A stretch of 64,000 nt of DNA from Papaver somniferum (lineage: Eukaryota > Streptophyta > Magnoliopsida > Ranunculales > Papaveraceae), in assembly GCF_003573695.1 (NCBI RefSeq), contig NC_039362.1, forward strand, positions 6,920,088-6,984,087, written 5' to 3'. The notes beneath the pieces were generated by a model. The model saw only the letters and a program-made list of their open reading frames with translations. It ran no database searches and had not been told where the DNA came from. Both the position numbers and the translations under genes were made by a program. Below, one piece after another: positions 21,124 through 32,251 of the stretch. How positions within the stretch are numbered: position 1 is the stretch's first letter; each line of letters begins with the position of its first letter.

Positions 21124-21772
21124 GACACTGGTGCCTAGTCTTGAACCAGCTTTAATTCTGCCTAGTGGGGGCTAGCCCGGTTTTGGTTCCTAGCTTAGTC
21201 AATAGAATATTATCCTTCTCTTCGTCTTCTTTTGAAGATGCTCAAGAGAAATTATCATCTCCTGTATCAGTTGGTTCCAGCACAATTTCTTTTAAAGCAT
21301 CTCATATTAGTCTTATTCATCATGTCATGCATTCATCACAATTATCAATTGCATCTCCTAGAACTCAACCCAGGTATGCTTTCAATATTGCAATCCCAGA
21401 ATACCTCTCCTCTTCTTCTTCTGAGGGTCTGGGAATTTTAGTATCAAATTCGGATGAATTACTGCAATTAGATCAATATGGATCTAATCTGAAGGAGCAG
21501 AAACAGGAAGAAGATGATGTCTTACCAGTACCTTTCATTTTGGACTCCCCATCTGAGCAAAGGGTTGTTCCAGGTAACCCTAATTTCATCATATTTCCAT
21601 CTTTCCTCGACTTCCTCTTTATTGCTTTAAACTTCCTACTTGTGCTTGATATCATTCTTTTATTCATTTTATTTCTCTTTTCTCATTCTATTGGTAGTTG
21701 TTGTCTTTTACTTGCATTGTCTGATTTAAGAGTTCTATTGCTTTTTGACCTAGTAACAATTATGAGATTTTA

Positions 21773-22830
21773 GCTTGGAATGTCCAAGGATGTGGAAACC
21801 CATTCACACAAAACCACCTAAACCAGTTAATTACAAATGATAAACCAGAGATTTTATTCCTTTCAGAAACTAAGTCTAAGCATCATTTAGTTAAAAGACT
21901 AACTAAGGATTATAGTAATACTCACATGGTGAATCCAATAGGTTTGGCAGGAGGTCTAGCCTTAGCTTGGGTGGATGGATTCTATTTTGAAATAGTTCAA
22001 TGTAACCTCAATATGATTAATGTTTTAGTACAAACAAACTCTGAATCAAAGAAATGGTTGCTTACCTGGTTCTATGGAAGTCCTTACCCTAGTAATAGAA
22101 ATGAAGCATGGGACTTCCTAACTGAGATCTCTGAACAAGTGTATGAATGCTCTTTGCCTTGGATCCTTTTAGGGGACCTAAATATGATTTTTAGTCAAGA
22201 TGAAAAGTGTGGTGGATTACCCTTCAAAAAATCTGATTGTAGTTATTATCATAATATCTTAAATAATGTCGGGTTACCAGACTTAGGATTTAAAGGATAT
22301 GATTATACTTGGAAAAATCATAGAGAGGGAGCTAGCAATATCCAGGAAAGGATAGACAGAGCGGTAGCCAATTTAGAATGGACCTCTCAATATCCTAAAT
22401 CTGAGCTAACTCATCTAGTGGAAGTGGGCTCAGACCATTGCCCAATTGCTTTAAATTTAGATACTAAGTGCTCCAAATTGGAATATACCTTTAAGTTCTA
22501 TGACACATGGCAAAAGGAAAGCTCTTGTGTGCAAACAATAAAGGATTCTTGGAATCATATTATCATGGATTCATCAACTGAAACCTTAATTTTGAATCTT
22601 AAATCTCTTCAAACCAACCTTGCTTTTTGGGGAAAAAAAACATTTTTGGTTTACCTTCTAAACAAATCAAGAGAGTTCTACACCAAATATATAACCTAAA
22701 TACTTCTTTGCATGTTTTCCAGAAAGAAGATAAGATTAAGGAAAAACTCTCTCAATTAGAAAAACTTTATGATTCCCAAGAAGCTATATCAAAACGGCAG
22801 TCTAGGGATAATATGATCAAATTATGAGAA
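21773..22830 (+). pseudogene. LINE ORF2 endonuclease (EEP) domain
   Basis: Apurinic-type endonuclease that nicks target DNA to prime reverse transcription. Visible motifs: LAWNVQGCGNP (N with catalytic role), LFLSETK (Glu), WILLGDLNMIF (D-x-N), and SDHCPIAL (final His). Between 21926 and 22699 the frame is open. After a slip in an A-run near 22630, the linker to the RT continues in another frame. The catalytic residues appear to be kept. Confidence 0.85.
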
Positions 22831-24600
22831 AAAAATACTAAATTTTTTCATACCAAAACCTTAAAAAGAAGAAAATGGAACAATATAGAGTGTATTAGAA
22901 AAAGTAACAATGAAACCACATTCAAAAGGCTAGAGATTCAGGATACTCTCAAAGAATTCTTTTTGAATCTTTTCTCAGCACATTCTCCTCCTTCTTTATC
23001 TAACTCTGATATTTTTCAAAACATTTCTCCTTGTGTTTCTTTGGATGACAATGTTCTTCTCAATTCAGTCCCTTCTGGTGAAGAAATCTGTTTAGTAATC
23101 AAACAGCTCAAACCAAATAAATCACCAGGCCCTGATGGTTTCCCAGCTAGTTTTTCAAACTGAACTAGGAAACAGTAGGAGAGAAAGTCATATCTGCCAT
23201 TCAGCATTTTTTATCACTGGAACTCTTCATCCAGAATTTAATAAAACCTTTCTTTTTCTTATTCCTAAGAGTAGACATCCTAAGGACCCTAATGGTTTTA
23301 GACCCATAGAGCTTTGCAACACCATGTGTAAGATCATTGCTAAAATTTTATCTAATAGGATTAAACCACTTCTAAATAACTTCATTTCACCCTTTCAAGC
23401 AACATTCCTCTCTAAAAGGCAAATATCAGATAATATTATTATTGCTCAAGAGATAATTCACTCTTTTAAGAAAAAGAAAGTGAAGCATGCTGGAATGGGT
23501 ATCAAAATCGATATGTCTAAAGCATTTGATAGGGTTGATTGGGATTTTTTAATCTCTGCAATGAGAGCTTTTGGTTTTGATTCTAGTTTTTGTAAGCTAA
23601 TTCACCAATGCATCTCTACCTCCTCAATTGCCGTCCTTCTCAATGGTAGTCTTGAGGATTTTTTTAAACCTACTAGAGGTCTAAGACAAGGAGATCCACT
23701 ATCTCCTTATCTATTTATAATTTGTATGGAAATATTTTCTAGAATGCTTTCAACCAGTGAAGAGGAGAAAACCATTCATGGAGTGAAAATCACTCCAAAA
23801 AATAGCCATATCTCTCATCTTTTTTTTTGCTGATGATTGCCTTCTATTCATTAGAGCAGATCTTAAGGAATGTCATAATATTCTAGCCTTGATTGAAACT
23901 TTTAGTAAAGCTTCAGGCCAACTTATAAATTTTGAAAAATCTGGTGTCTTCTTTAGTAAAAAAGTTCAGCCAAAGCATCAGAGGATGATTAGTAAACTTC
24001 TAAAGATAAAAAAAAATTGACCCAAAAGACACTTATCTAGGAACTCCTCTTTTCATTAGTAGAGCTAAGATTCAACTCTTTGAAAGAATAGTGGAAAATA
24101 TGGAGCAAAAAATACAAGGTTGGATAGGTAAAACCTTAGCTCAGGCAAGTAAAATGGTTCCCAGTAAAGCAACTTTAGCCAGTATGGCTAGTTACCAAAT
24201 GAGTTTCTTTATTCTTCCTAAGAAAATCACAAAAAAAAAATAGATGACCTGCAAAGAGACTTTTGGTGGGGAAAAGAAACTAACCATAGAGGATACTACC
24301 ACAAATCATACTTTTGTCTTTGTAAACCTCTGAAAAAGGAAGACTAGGATTTAGGAATGCTCATAAGTTCAATTTAGCGATGATTACTAAGTTAGCATGG
24401 AGGCTGTTAACAGAACCTAAAGTTTTATGGGTGACACAATTAAAGCCTAGATACTTTAAAAAATCTTCTGTTTTTAAGGCAAAAATTCCATATTCTAGTT
24501 CTTGGATATGTAAATGCATCAGCAAAGGAATACAACTAGTGGAACAGAATAGCATTTGGGAAATATGAGATGAAACTAGTGTAAACATTTGGGAGGATAA
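22831..24600 (+). pseudogene. LINE ORF2 reverse transcriptase domain
   Basis: RT of the same LINE, in several frames. Motifs: LKPNKSPGPDGFPASF (23110-23155), FLFLIPKSRHPKDPNGFRPI, KIDMSKAFDRVDWDFL with the first catalytic Asp, LRQGDPLSPYLF (about 23682) and FFADDCLLF (about 23825) with the catalytic DD, directly after a nine-T run that shifts the frame. The conserved thumb region follows (DTYLGTPLF, then AKMITKLAWRLL-like at 24380). Several stops make it inactive. Confidence 0.86.
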
Positions 24601-24667
24601 CTGGGTGCCACAAATGGCAAATAACCTTAGTAGCTACTGAACAGTTACTAATTCTAACTTAACACTT

Positions 24668-25201
24668 GTGAATGATCTTTTAGATCCATTGACATTGAAG
24701 TGGAATTCAACATTTATTTTTGGAAATTTTCCTGATCATATAGCTAGGAAAATCTGCAATATCAGACTAGCCAAGGGTAAATATGATACTCTTAGGTGGC
24801 TTCTTACCAGTTCTGGTAAATTCTCTGTCAAGTCCATATATAACAAGCTTAATGAAAGAACTGAAAATCTGTATAACTTAGGACAACCGGACTCCTTTTG
24901 GCCTCATCTTTGGAAGCTTAATTTATCTCAAAGAATAAAAATATTTGCGTGGAAATGTTTACAAGATGTTATTTCTACTAATATGAAGTTGTCCAAATTT
25001 ATGCATGATGTACATCCTAGTTGTTCTTTTGGATGTAATGAAAATGAAACTTTAGAACATCTTCTCCTCTTATGTCCATTTGCTCAAGCTGTGTGGGAAA
25101 CATCGCCTTCCCCTGTCACTCTGAACTTTAACACTTCTATAACATTCTTAGATATATGTAAGGATTGGATAGGAAAAAAAAGAACCTTCTATTTCTCTTG
25201 A
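24668..25201 (+). pseudogene. LINE ORF2 zinc-finger (zf-RVT) region
   Basis: Open for 177 codons. RWLLTSSGKFSVKSIYNKL is followed by FWPHLWKLNLSQRIKIFAW and the zinc-binding signature CSFGCNENETLEHLLLLCPF (C-x3-C, H, C) closing with AVWETSP. The role of this region in plant L1 retrotransposition is presumed to be RNA or DNA contact. It is separated from RNase H by stops at 25202-25379. Confidence 0.85.
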
Positions 25202-25379
25202 AACAATTCTGACCAAAGCATGGTTTATATGGAAACAAAGATGTAACAGAATATTTGAAAATAAACAGAAAACGAGTACCCAATTAGGAGCAGAAATAAT
25301 GAGATATTTAGAGTTTTGGAATAGTGATAAATGTTTGTTGGGTTAGGTTATAAAAACAACAGTAGAACCTCCTAAATGG

Positions 25380-25580
25380 TTGTTTACAAGAAAATCTCAA
25401 TTTAAGCTTAATATAGATGCTGCCTGGGTTTCAAGTACATTGCCTGCAAGTTTTTCTTTAATCTTAAGAAATGATATAGGAGATCTCGAACAAGGAGGAG
25501 CAGGTCCTATCTCAGCAGCGACCCCTGAAGAAGCGGAAGCCTTAGGTTTGTGGCATGGAAAAAAATGGGCATTGGCCAAG
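25380..25580 (+). pseudogene. LINE RNase H domain, truncated
   Basis: Begins FKLNIDAAWVSS (first catalytic Asp) and continues with ILRNDIGDLEQGGAGP and TPEEAEALGLWHG (second acidic residue). RNase H of this class removes template RNA in plant L1 elements. The domain is cut at about 25580, where sequence of a hAT-like MITE starts, so the last catalytic Asp residues and the C-terminus are absent. Confidence 0.8.
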
Positions 25581-25865
25581 AGATTCGAACTCGTATTATC
25601 TGGCCTCCAAAGCCTTGTTTAAACCACTGTGCTATGGCTTATTTGGCAATAAATGTGAACGTGTTGTCTATTTATACGTTTCTAACCATATTTCATTGAA
25701 TAATTTGCATCTACATCAACTTTATGGCTAATTATATACATTTATATTTGATATTTATACGATTCAAAAAACATCCATGAATCTACAATTCACGGTTCAA
25801 CATACGATTAGATTCTTAAAACTAGAAAAACGATTCATGTTTCGATTCACGATTTAAAAACCTTG
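25581..25865 (-). mobile_element. Half of a hAT-like MITE with tRNA-like segment
   Basis: In minus orientation it starts at 25865 with caaggtttttaaatcgtg, which matches one end of the MITE at 48302-50847 (caaggttgtaaaacataaatc) along its first about 200 bases. It ends near the LINE junction with a tRNA-like stretch: tagcacagtggtttaaa (A-box-like) and gagttcgaatctc (B-box-like). The other terminus is missing. Together with the loss of the LINE 3' end, this suggests that a deletion joined the two elements. Confidence 0.55.
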
Positions 25866-26761
25866 CTAGTATGGCTGAATTAGTGTTTTTAACCCTCATT
25901 GTATCGCCCGTAATAACACAAATAGAAAATAAGAGTGTTGGGCTCTAGTGATGTTTCCAATATTAGGCCCGTGAATCATTTGTGAAAAATTCTACTAAAT
26001 GCCGACTTAAAAAGTGTGTCCGGTACCGAGTACATTATTTGTCTTTCATACTTGTCCGCCAAAGATGTCTCATGTCGGCATGCACGGTGAAGTCAGAGTA
26101 GAAATTAATAACCTAGCTGGGATTGAAAATTGTACCACAAGAATGGAACATCCATTTAATTCAATACTAGTAGTATTAAAGATATGGTGATGCATGAGTG
26201 CCATCTATATTAATTAGTTCACCACTCCTAATCACTCCTAACCATTGGTTTCTCGAAGACAGCTCAAAAGAGTTGCCAACCACAAACGGGCAAAAGATAT
26301 CTAGGTTAGAAAAAAGAAAGGAAAACACGTACGTGTCAACGATTGAGACTAGTAGGAAAGACCAAGACGTTTATTTATCAAAAAAAAAAAGAAAAAAAAA
26401 AAAAGACTTGTCGAATAACTCAAAAGACCATGAAAACCGAACTTGTTTATAAGAAAAGATAAAAAAATTTCGTTGATTGCTTTTGTTTTCTTTTTCTTTA
26501 AGAGGTGCGTATTATTTGATCAAAAGAATCTATTCCATGACCATTTTCTTCGTTGGACAGATGCGAGTATCTAATCACACGCAGAATGTCGGTGATATTC
26601 ACGGATTAAAGTGTGGAGAGACTATTATTGTTTTTTCAAGCGTGACGCGGCCGAGAGACTTTGACTAGGAATGTTCTTTTCTATTTCGGTCTGCCTTCAT
26701 TTTACATGGCTAATGGGATGTACCAATTTGTTTGGGTGCTAATCCAATTCCTCGTATTTAA
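25866..26761. other. Spacer, no gene recognised
   Basis: AT-rich, with a long A-rich run at 26379-26404. No coding motif or repeat structure was recognised on either strand. Confidence 0.5.
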
Positions 26762-27032
26762 TAGGCTGTTTTCTATAAATAAATGTTCCAAAAAAATAGT
26801 TTGGTTTTCTAATTGGAAAAATCAAATGTTACTTTAATTTTTTGGGTTATTTTTCTCTTAACTTCTTTTGATAACAAGTGTCATGTGGAGCATTTCACTT
26901 AACTTCTTTTGCTGACAAGTGTCATGGGGACCATTTCACTTCACTTCCTTTATTGACAAGTGTCATGAGGACCACTTTCAATGATTAGTTCTCTTAATTT
27001 CCTTAAATTTCTCTAAAACCAAAACCAGCCTA
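26762..27032. mobile_element. 271-bp MITE with TTAA flanks
   Basis: Terminal inverted repeat taggctgttttct at the left, and its partner ending aaaaccagccta at the right, flanked by ttaa on both sides (26758-26761 and 27033-27036). TTAA could be the target duplication or part of a longer terminal repeat. Inside is a triplication of about 50 bp built on gacaagtgtcatg followed by accatttcactt (about 26868-26980). No coding capacity. The superfamily is uncertain. Confidence 0.6.
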
Positions 27033-28559
27033 TTAAAAAGGAACGGAGGTTGGTAGCCAAAAAAATTGGCACCTATTACCATTACGAGCGTTGTCAATTT
27101 ATTTTCTTGGTAACGAAATAAGCAATACTATAAATTAGTGAAAACTACAGCCACACCCATTTTCCAGATTTTGGACACTGTGAAACTCATGTCCAGAAAA
27201 ATTCAGGTGCGCACCCATTTTCTAAGAAAAAATATCTCCCAAACCCATAATTTCTGAAATTATGTTTAGGTCTTTCTTCTTCTCCGATCCATAACTACAT
27301 AAACCAAAACTCTCTTATACGATCTTCTTTCTCTCTGCTTTTGTCTCAGTTCTTCTTTGTGAAAATCTGTTGATTAAAATCAACAAAGCAACGATGGGAT
27401 TACTTTTTTAGAACAAACTATACCCTTCTTCAATACCTATTCTCGGAGGAAGAAGAAATCTAATACTTGGGTAATTATTTCACTCTTTATTGTTCTCTAT
27501 GTCTTATGGTTTTGCTACTACAATGATTTTGAATGATTTCTGATCTCCCATGTCTCACATGGTTAACACGATCTAGTTCTCCATAATCACTAGTTGATTT
27601 TATGAAATGAATTAGGGATACGACACAGAGAGTGTATTTTAGTTGGGGGAAAATTTGATATACTAAGAAATTAGGAAATCATATCTAGTAAAAGGGACTG
27701 TTAGTAATTGGTAGTGAGACTGACTGACTGGATATCCAGAAGCCTCTTTGATCTTTTGGTAAATATTCGTAGTTTTTTTTTCTCTTTCGTTTTAGTTGTG
27801 CACTGCAACTGTTTGTGAATTCATTTAAGAGAAGACAAATGGCATTTGATTTCATCACATAGTCATGGAAGTAGTATATGGAGTTCCACATTTGCAACTT
27901 GGTCTTGTTGTTTATGTTGGCTCTTGCACTAAAATATAAGAAATAGATATTTGAACCATTTCTCTGCCTCTTTTTGATCTGTTAACGTACTATGTAATCT
28001 ACCAAGTTTAGTTCGTTTATAGTGATTTTATTTTGTTAGTGTTATTATGTTACAATCGATTACGTGATCTATTTTCCGTAGTATGTGGAGTTGGAAACAA
28101 GGGAAATGCGGAAGTCGATGGTTGGTTGTTGCAAAGTTTGCATATCTGGAAGTTGACTTGGGAAAGTGCTCGAGTCAGAAAGCTACTAAGCTATGCCAAG
28201 TGGTAGCTGTTGTTAACAAGTTTGAAGATGAGGCTTATAATGGGGTTGGACATACAATTGTTTAATTTTACTCCAAATGCAGTCGAGAAATTTGGTGCCT
28301 TTTGAAAACCTGTTGTAGCAATGCTTAAAGCTGCATTTCGTCCAGAGTAAAGTTATGGAAATTATACACTTACGACATGTGTACTTAAAACAATCTTACA
28401 ATTATTAATGATATTTGTATGTAATTATCTTTGTCACTACCTAATATATACCTACGACATGTGGATAAGTACTAAACTACTTATGAGTTTGAGAAGTTGG
28501 TGTTGTTGGTTGGAAAACTACAAATATGTATTGGTGTTGGTGTTTTTCATAATGGTTGA
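27033..28559. other. Unclassified stretch, possibly part of a larger element
   Basis: No protein family recognised. 27280-27480 has the look of a transcribed leader (C/T-rich, then aaatctgttgattaaaatcaac, a short hairpin). A 60-codon ORF at 28083-28265 (MWSWKQGKCGSRWLVVAKF start) has four Cys but no recognised motif. The stretch runs into the palindromic repeat array at 28560 and may belong to the same element, whose ends could not be defined. Confidence 0.35.
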
Positions 28560-29035
28560 ATAATCTGTTATGCAGCTATGAAAACGGTTGCATAACCTGT
28601 TATGCATCTGCAATTAAACCTGCATAACAGGTTATGCAGGTTTTCTGGACTGCATAACATGTTATACATTCGTGAAAATGGATGCATAACATGTTATGCA
28701 TCTACAAAATTTGTTGCATAACTTGTTATGCAGTCTAGAAAACCTGCATAACCTGTTATGCGTTCGAAAATATGGCTACATAATGCATTATGCATCGAGA
28801 AAATAGATGCATAACCTGATATGCATTCGTAAATATGGATGCATACTGCATTATGCATCAATTTTTTATATGTACGGCTAAAATCAACCAAAACAATGGT
28901 TACATAACTTGTTATAGATGCATAACTTTGTTATGCAGATACATAACTTGTTATGCAGTCGAAAAAATGGTTGCATAATTCGTTATGCGTCTGCAGAATG
29001 TGTTATGCATCGTTTTTGGTGACTGCATAATGGTT
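28560..29035. repeat. Array of palindromic tgcataac-gttatgca repeats
   Basis: About a dozen variants of the dyad tgcataacctgttatgca (the centre varies: ct, at, tt, ag) separated by about 15-25 bp spacers such as tctgaaaacctg, tcgtgaaaatgga and tcgaaaaaatggt, giving a period of about 35-40 bp. Some copies are decayed (gcataatgcattatgc, tacataacttgttatag). Isolated further copies lie at 29249-29265 and 29279-29292. The regular dyads are not explained by any coding feature. Confidence 0.8.
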
Positions 29036-29405
29036 AAGTATCAAGTTTTCAAAAAAATTCCCTAAAATGAGGATCACCTCCGATTTTTTCGTTAAAAACA
29101 AAAATTTGATATTCTTGTTTGTACTCGTTGCGTAGCTCTTTTAAAAAGATTTCCAACGATATAAAATTTGTAAAATTCTAAGGCGCGGATTTTTAGATAT
29201 GTTATGTCCAAGTTGCGCTGCCAATTATACCCCTGAAAAAGATAGTATGCATAACGAGTTATGCCTGAAAAGATAGTATGCTAACCAGTTATGTATTGAT
29301 TCATATAATTATGGGTGTCACGGTATACAAAATTAATTGTGGGCCTGAGAACTAGAATATTATTTTTTTTGGGTCTCCCCCTAATTTCCCCTATAAATTA
29401 TCTAC
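29036..29405. other. Spacer between palindrome array and MITE
   Basis: Non-coding; carries two stray copies of the palindrome near 29249 and 29279. It closes with a C/T-rich segment (tgggtctccccctaatttcccc, given here as two overlapping words: tgggtctccccc and ctaatttcccc). Confidence 0.4.
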
Positions 29406-30175
29406 CAATAATTCTATTTAGCCCACTAAGTCAAACCCGTCGCTGAGGTGGCAATGACATGGCTTGACTTTTCTCTATTTTCTTACATTTTTTTATGTCA
29501 TTGCGCAAGATAGAAAAACGAAAAGAAAAAAAACTGTGCTATCATTCCCCCTGCCATATAGGAACTTAAAACCATTAAGGAAGAAGAATAACCATTAGGT
29601 GATTTTGATACAAACCCTTATCCAACATCAAATATGATTTTATTAGTCACCAATCTTTAAAAAGAAAGATAAAACACTATTAGGTTTATAAATCTTTTTT
29701 ACATAATTTTTGATTAAAAGATATGTATTTGTTTTGGGATAAAGGTGAGACTTTAAACGCTTTTATCATAAATTCATAATCAGGTAATTCTTGTGAGTTG
29801 TGATACGCCGTTTTCTATCTCTTGTAAAACACCTCCTTATCACCTTTTCCATTCAATCGCAAATTTCAAAGAGTAAAGTTAAGAACTTGAAGAAAAAAAC
29901 CCAAATTAGCATGTACTTTAGATTTGGGATCAGGTCATTGAGAAACACTAGACGGTTTTAGGCAAAAGCATTTGATAGGTGAAATATTAATGTTGCCCAT
30001 CCCCAAGTTCACTGTTTAAATTCTTCAATCGATTTCGAGGGGTTTTGATGAAAGGATGAAACATCAAAAATGTAAAAAGAGAAGAGGAACACACGTAAAA
30101 GAGAAAAGTTGAGCCAGCTCATTGCCACCTCAGTGGTGGATTTGACTTAGTTGGATGAATAGAACTACTTACCAG
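29406..30175. mobile_element. Non-autonomous DNA transposon with about 65-bp inverted repeats
   Basis: The left end (about 29410-29487) contains actaagtcaaac, ctgaggtggcaatga and cttgacttttctct. The right end (about 30095-30172) is its reverse complement with a few changes (tcattgccacctcag, then gatttgacttagt). The interior of about 600 bp has no ORF. Long terminal inverted repeats would fit a Mutator-like MITE, but the outer edges and the target duplication could not be fixed. Confidence 0.6.
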
Positions 30176-30337
30176 CGTTATCATTTTATTTTTTTCATTA
30201 TTAAAATAAGCCGTACTATCATTTATTTATTTTTAAAGAGAAAATATTATTATATTAGGAAAAAAAATAAATTAAATACAAGTTTAAAGAGAGCATTATA
30301 TATGATCTCAAATTTTGCAAAATTTTAAGTATGACTA

Positions 30338-31365
30338 ATGGACTTAAAAATGTCAAGTTATTACTCCAAAGGACCAACGTTGGATGATGCTAATGATAAA
30401 TGGAAAAGGATATGGAGTATGAACACCAGTCCAACAGTGAAAACCTTCATCTGTAAAGTCGTACACTCTATATTGCCAAATAGTTATGAGAGAGGCAGAT
30501 ATTCTACCAGAGATCAATATAATTTGTAACCTATATACCAAGGGGAAAAAACCTTAATCACGTCTGTTTTTGGATTGTATATATACTGCAGTTTAATTTT
30601 GGTATGCATTAAAGGAAAATAGTACTAACACTTTTCATGATTTGCTGAATAATTTCTTTGAGAATACTCACAAAGGAGATTATAGTTTTGATTGGAAAGT
30701 TTTATATAACATATGCCATATACGGAAGGCCTAGTAAAATACAACCTTCAAAAAGGAAAGCCAAAATAGTTCAGCGACAAATAAAAACATTATTAAGTAT
30801 ATCAATAGATATGGGACAGTTAACAAAACTGTTTATGATATAATGCAGTTACTATACTACAATCTTCTAAGTGATTAGAATCTCAGAGTTATTAATAATC
30901 AATGGCATGGGTAAATAGGAGTAATTGAGTTAAAAATTGACATTGTTCTCGGTATGATGAATCTAGGAGCTAATACGGGGGTTGGATTAAATCTTTATGA
31001 TCACGCAGGGAACATCAAAGAAGCTAGAGGATTTCATTCCGACTGCACAACTAGAGAACGACTAGAGAGAGTAGCAGCTTCAGCGGCTTTCCAATGCGTA
31101 ATGGAGATTAGTGGTCATTATATCAACTTCACAAGTGATTCCGAACCTACTCTCATGTTGCTGATAGGAAAGTCCTTCGGAGCAAAAGAGCTGAAACATA
31201 AGAATAGTGCAAAAAATGGCAACATAACTAGTTTCGACATAAATTTTAAAGTACAATATTTTACTCTTTTTTTGAGAAGCAATGTGATATGGGATGCAAA
31301 AATTTTAGTTTTTTGTAAAAAATATATTATCAGACATAGAGGGATAGCCTATCAGAAATTCTAAA
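30338..31365 (+). pseudogene. LINE relic: zf-RVT and RNase H
   Basis: Two decayed pieces of one LINE 3' region. 30338-30600 reads KWKRIWSMNTSPTVKTFICK and a VVHSILPN segment, the zf-RVT approach region. 30950-31290 encodes VGLNLYDHAGNIKEARGFHS, ERVAASAAFQCVMEI and INFTSDSEPTLML, the order of a plant L1 RNase H (G-x-x-x-R-D, A-E-A-like helix, then the SDS/SDC Asp). The first catalytic motif lies in a different frame upstream. Stops interrupt both. Confidence 0.65.
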
Positions 31366-31479
31366 CATTTAAACTTGGAATGATGATGTAACAATGTATC
31401 AGAATTCTCCTTATGGTGATTATGATATTTTCTCATGAATGCAATGAGGAAAACCTCTTTTTTTGAAAAAAAAAAAAAT

Positions 31480-31995
31480 TCCATGGTTTATTTAGCCAAA
31501 GTTATAATCTCATAAGTATCTTTAGGTCTTGAGCCAAACACTCTTTTAATCCTCTATTTCCGAACTTTCCACATTACTATCCTAAGAATCAAAAGAAATG
31601 TGTAGGTATAAGTGGCGTGGGCTAAGACGTACAAAAATCCTTTATGAAATAGTCCAAAATCTTGAAAGAATAGCTCCAAAGAAACAATAAGTGATCTGAA
31701 ATTTCCATATCTATATTTCATAGAAGGTATTCCTCCTTATCCATGCTTACACCTCAATGATTAGGCACCACTTTAGTTTGTAAAGAATTATGAAAAACAT
31801 CACATAGCGTAGAACTTACCTTAGCATGAATGTTCTTCCTCCATAAATATTTATCGAAACTACATTGAGTGTTTTCTCTTACTAAACCTTCATAGCATAT
31901 TTTTGTACTGAAATTATCCAGTACAATAATCTCATCATCTTTATCTTCAAACATTTGATCTTGCCCCAAATCTCTTTTAAGAAAATCCTACTCTA
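31480..31995 (-). pseudogene. LINE relic, zf-RVT region on the minus strand
   Basis: 31969-31754 encodes KICYEGLVRENTQCSFDKYLWRKNIHAKVS split by few changes from the usual S-x-x-S-C-Y then W-x-x-x-I-H-A-K-V pattern, followed by HNSLQTKVVPNH. This is the segment before the zinc finger of plant L1 ORF2. Downstream sequence to about 31480 is too decayed to read with confidence. It lies tail to tail with the plus-strand relic at 30338-31365. Confidence 0.5.
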
Positions 31996-32251
31996 GCTGC
32001 TCATTTGCATCCAAAGCTTGTTTTCTGAATCTCCTAAACCGTATATTATATTTTATTTAGGCTTTTTTTCCCATTCTTTCCTCTTTTCATAAGTAACTCT
32101 TCTTATATACTTACCATATAACCTTTTCTTCTTAAAAAATCAATAAATACTCTTGTAACATTGTTAGCGCTAAAAAAAAAGGACAATTATCCCATTGAGG
32201 TTTTAATCTAATATCTAATGTTAACAATATCACCTAAATCTAATAGGAAGT

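Larger units (their letters stand above)
20010..25580 (+). mobile_element. L1-type LINE, 3'-truncated
   Basis: A nearly full-length plant L1 element: ORF1 (20010-21123), endonuclease (21780-22500), reverse transcriptase (23040-24060), zinc finger (24880-25130) and RNase H (25380-about 25580). All main domains are in order, but frameshifts and stops break ORF1 once and ORF2 many times. It has no 3' end: RNase H passes into a hAT-like MITE fragment at about 25580. The 5' boundary and target duplication were not seen. Confidence 0.88.

Noticed and set aside
28083..28265. 60-codon Cys-containing ORF as a host gene exon
   Set aside because: No family could be named and neither splice sites nor homologous neighbours support it; left as part of an unclassified stretch.
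28560..29035. CRISPR-like spaced palindromic repeats
   Set aside because: The spacing recalls CRISPR arrays, but this is plant nuclear DNA, the spacers are similar to each other, the repeats vary and no cas genes exist.
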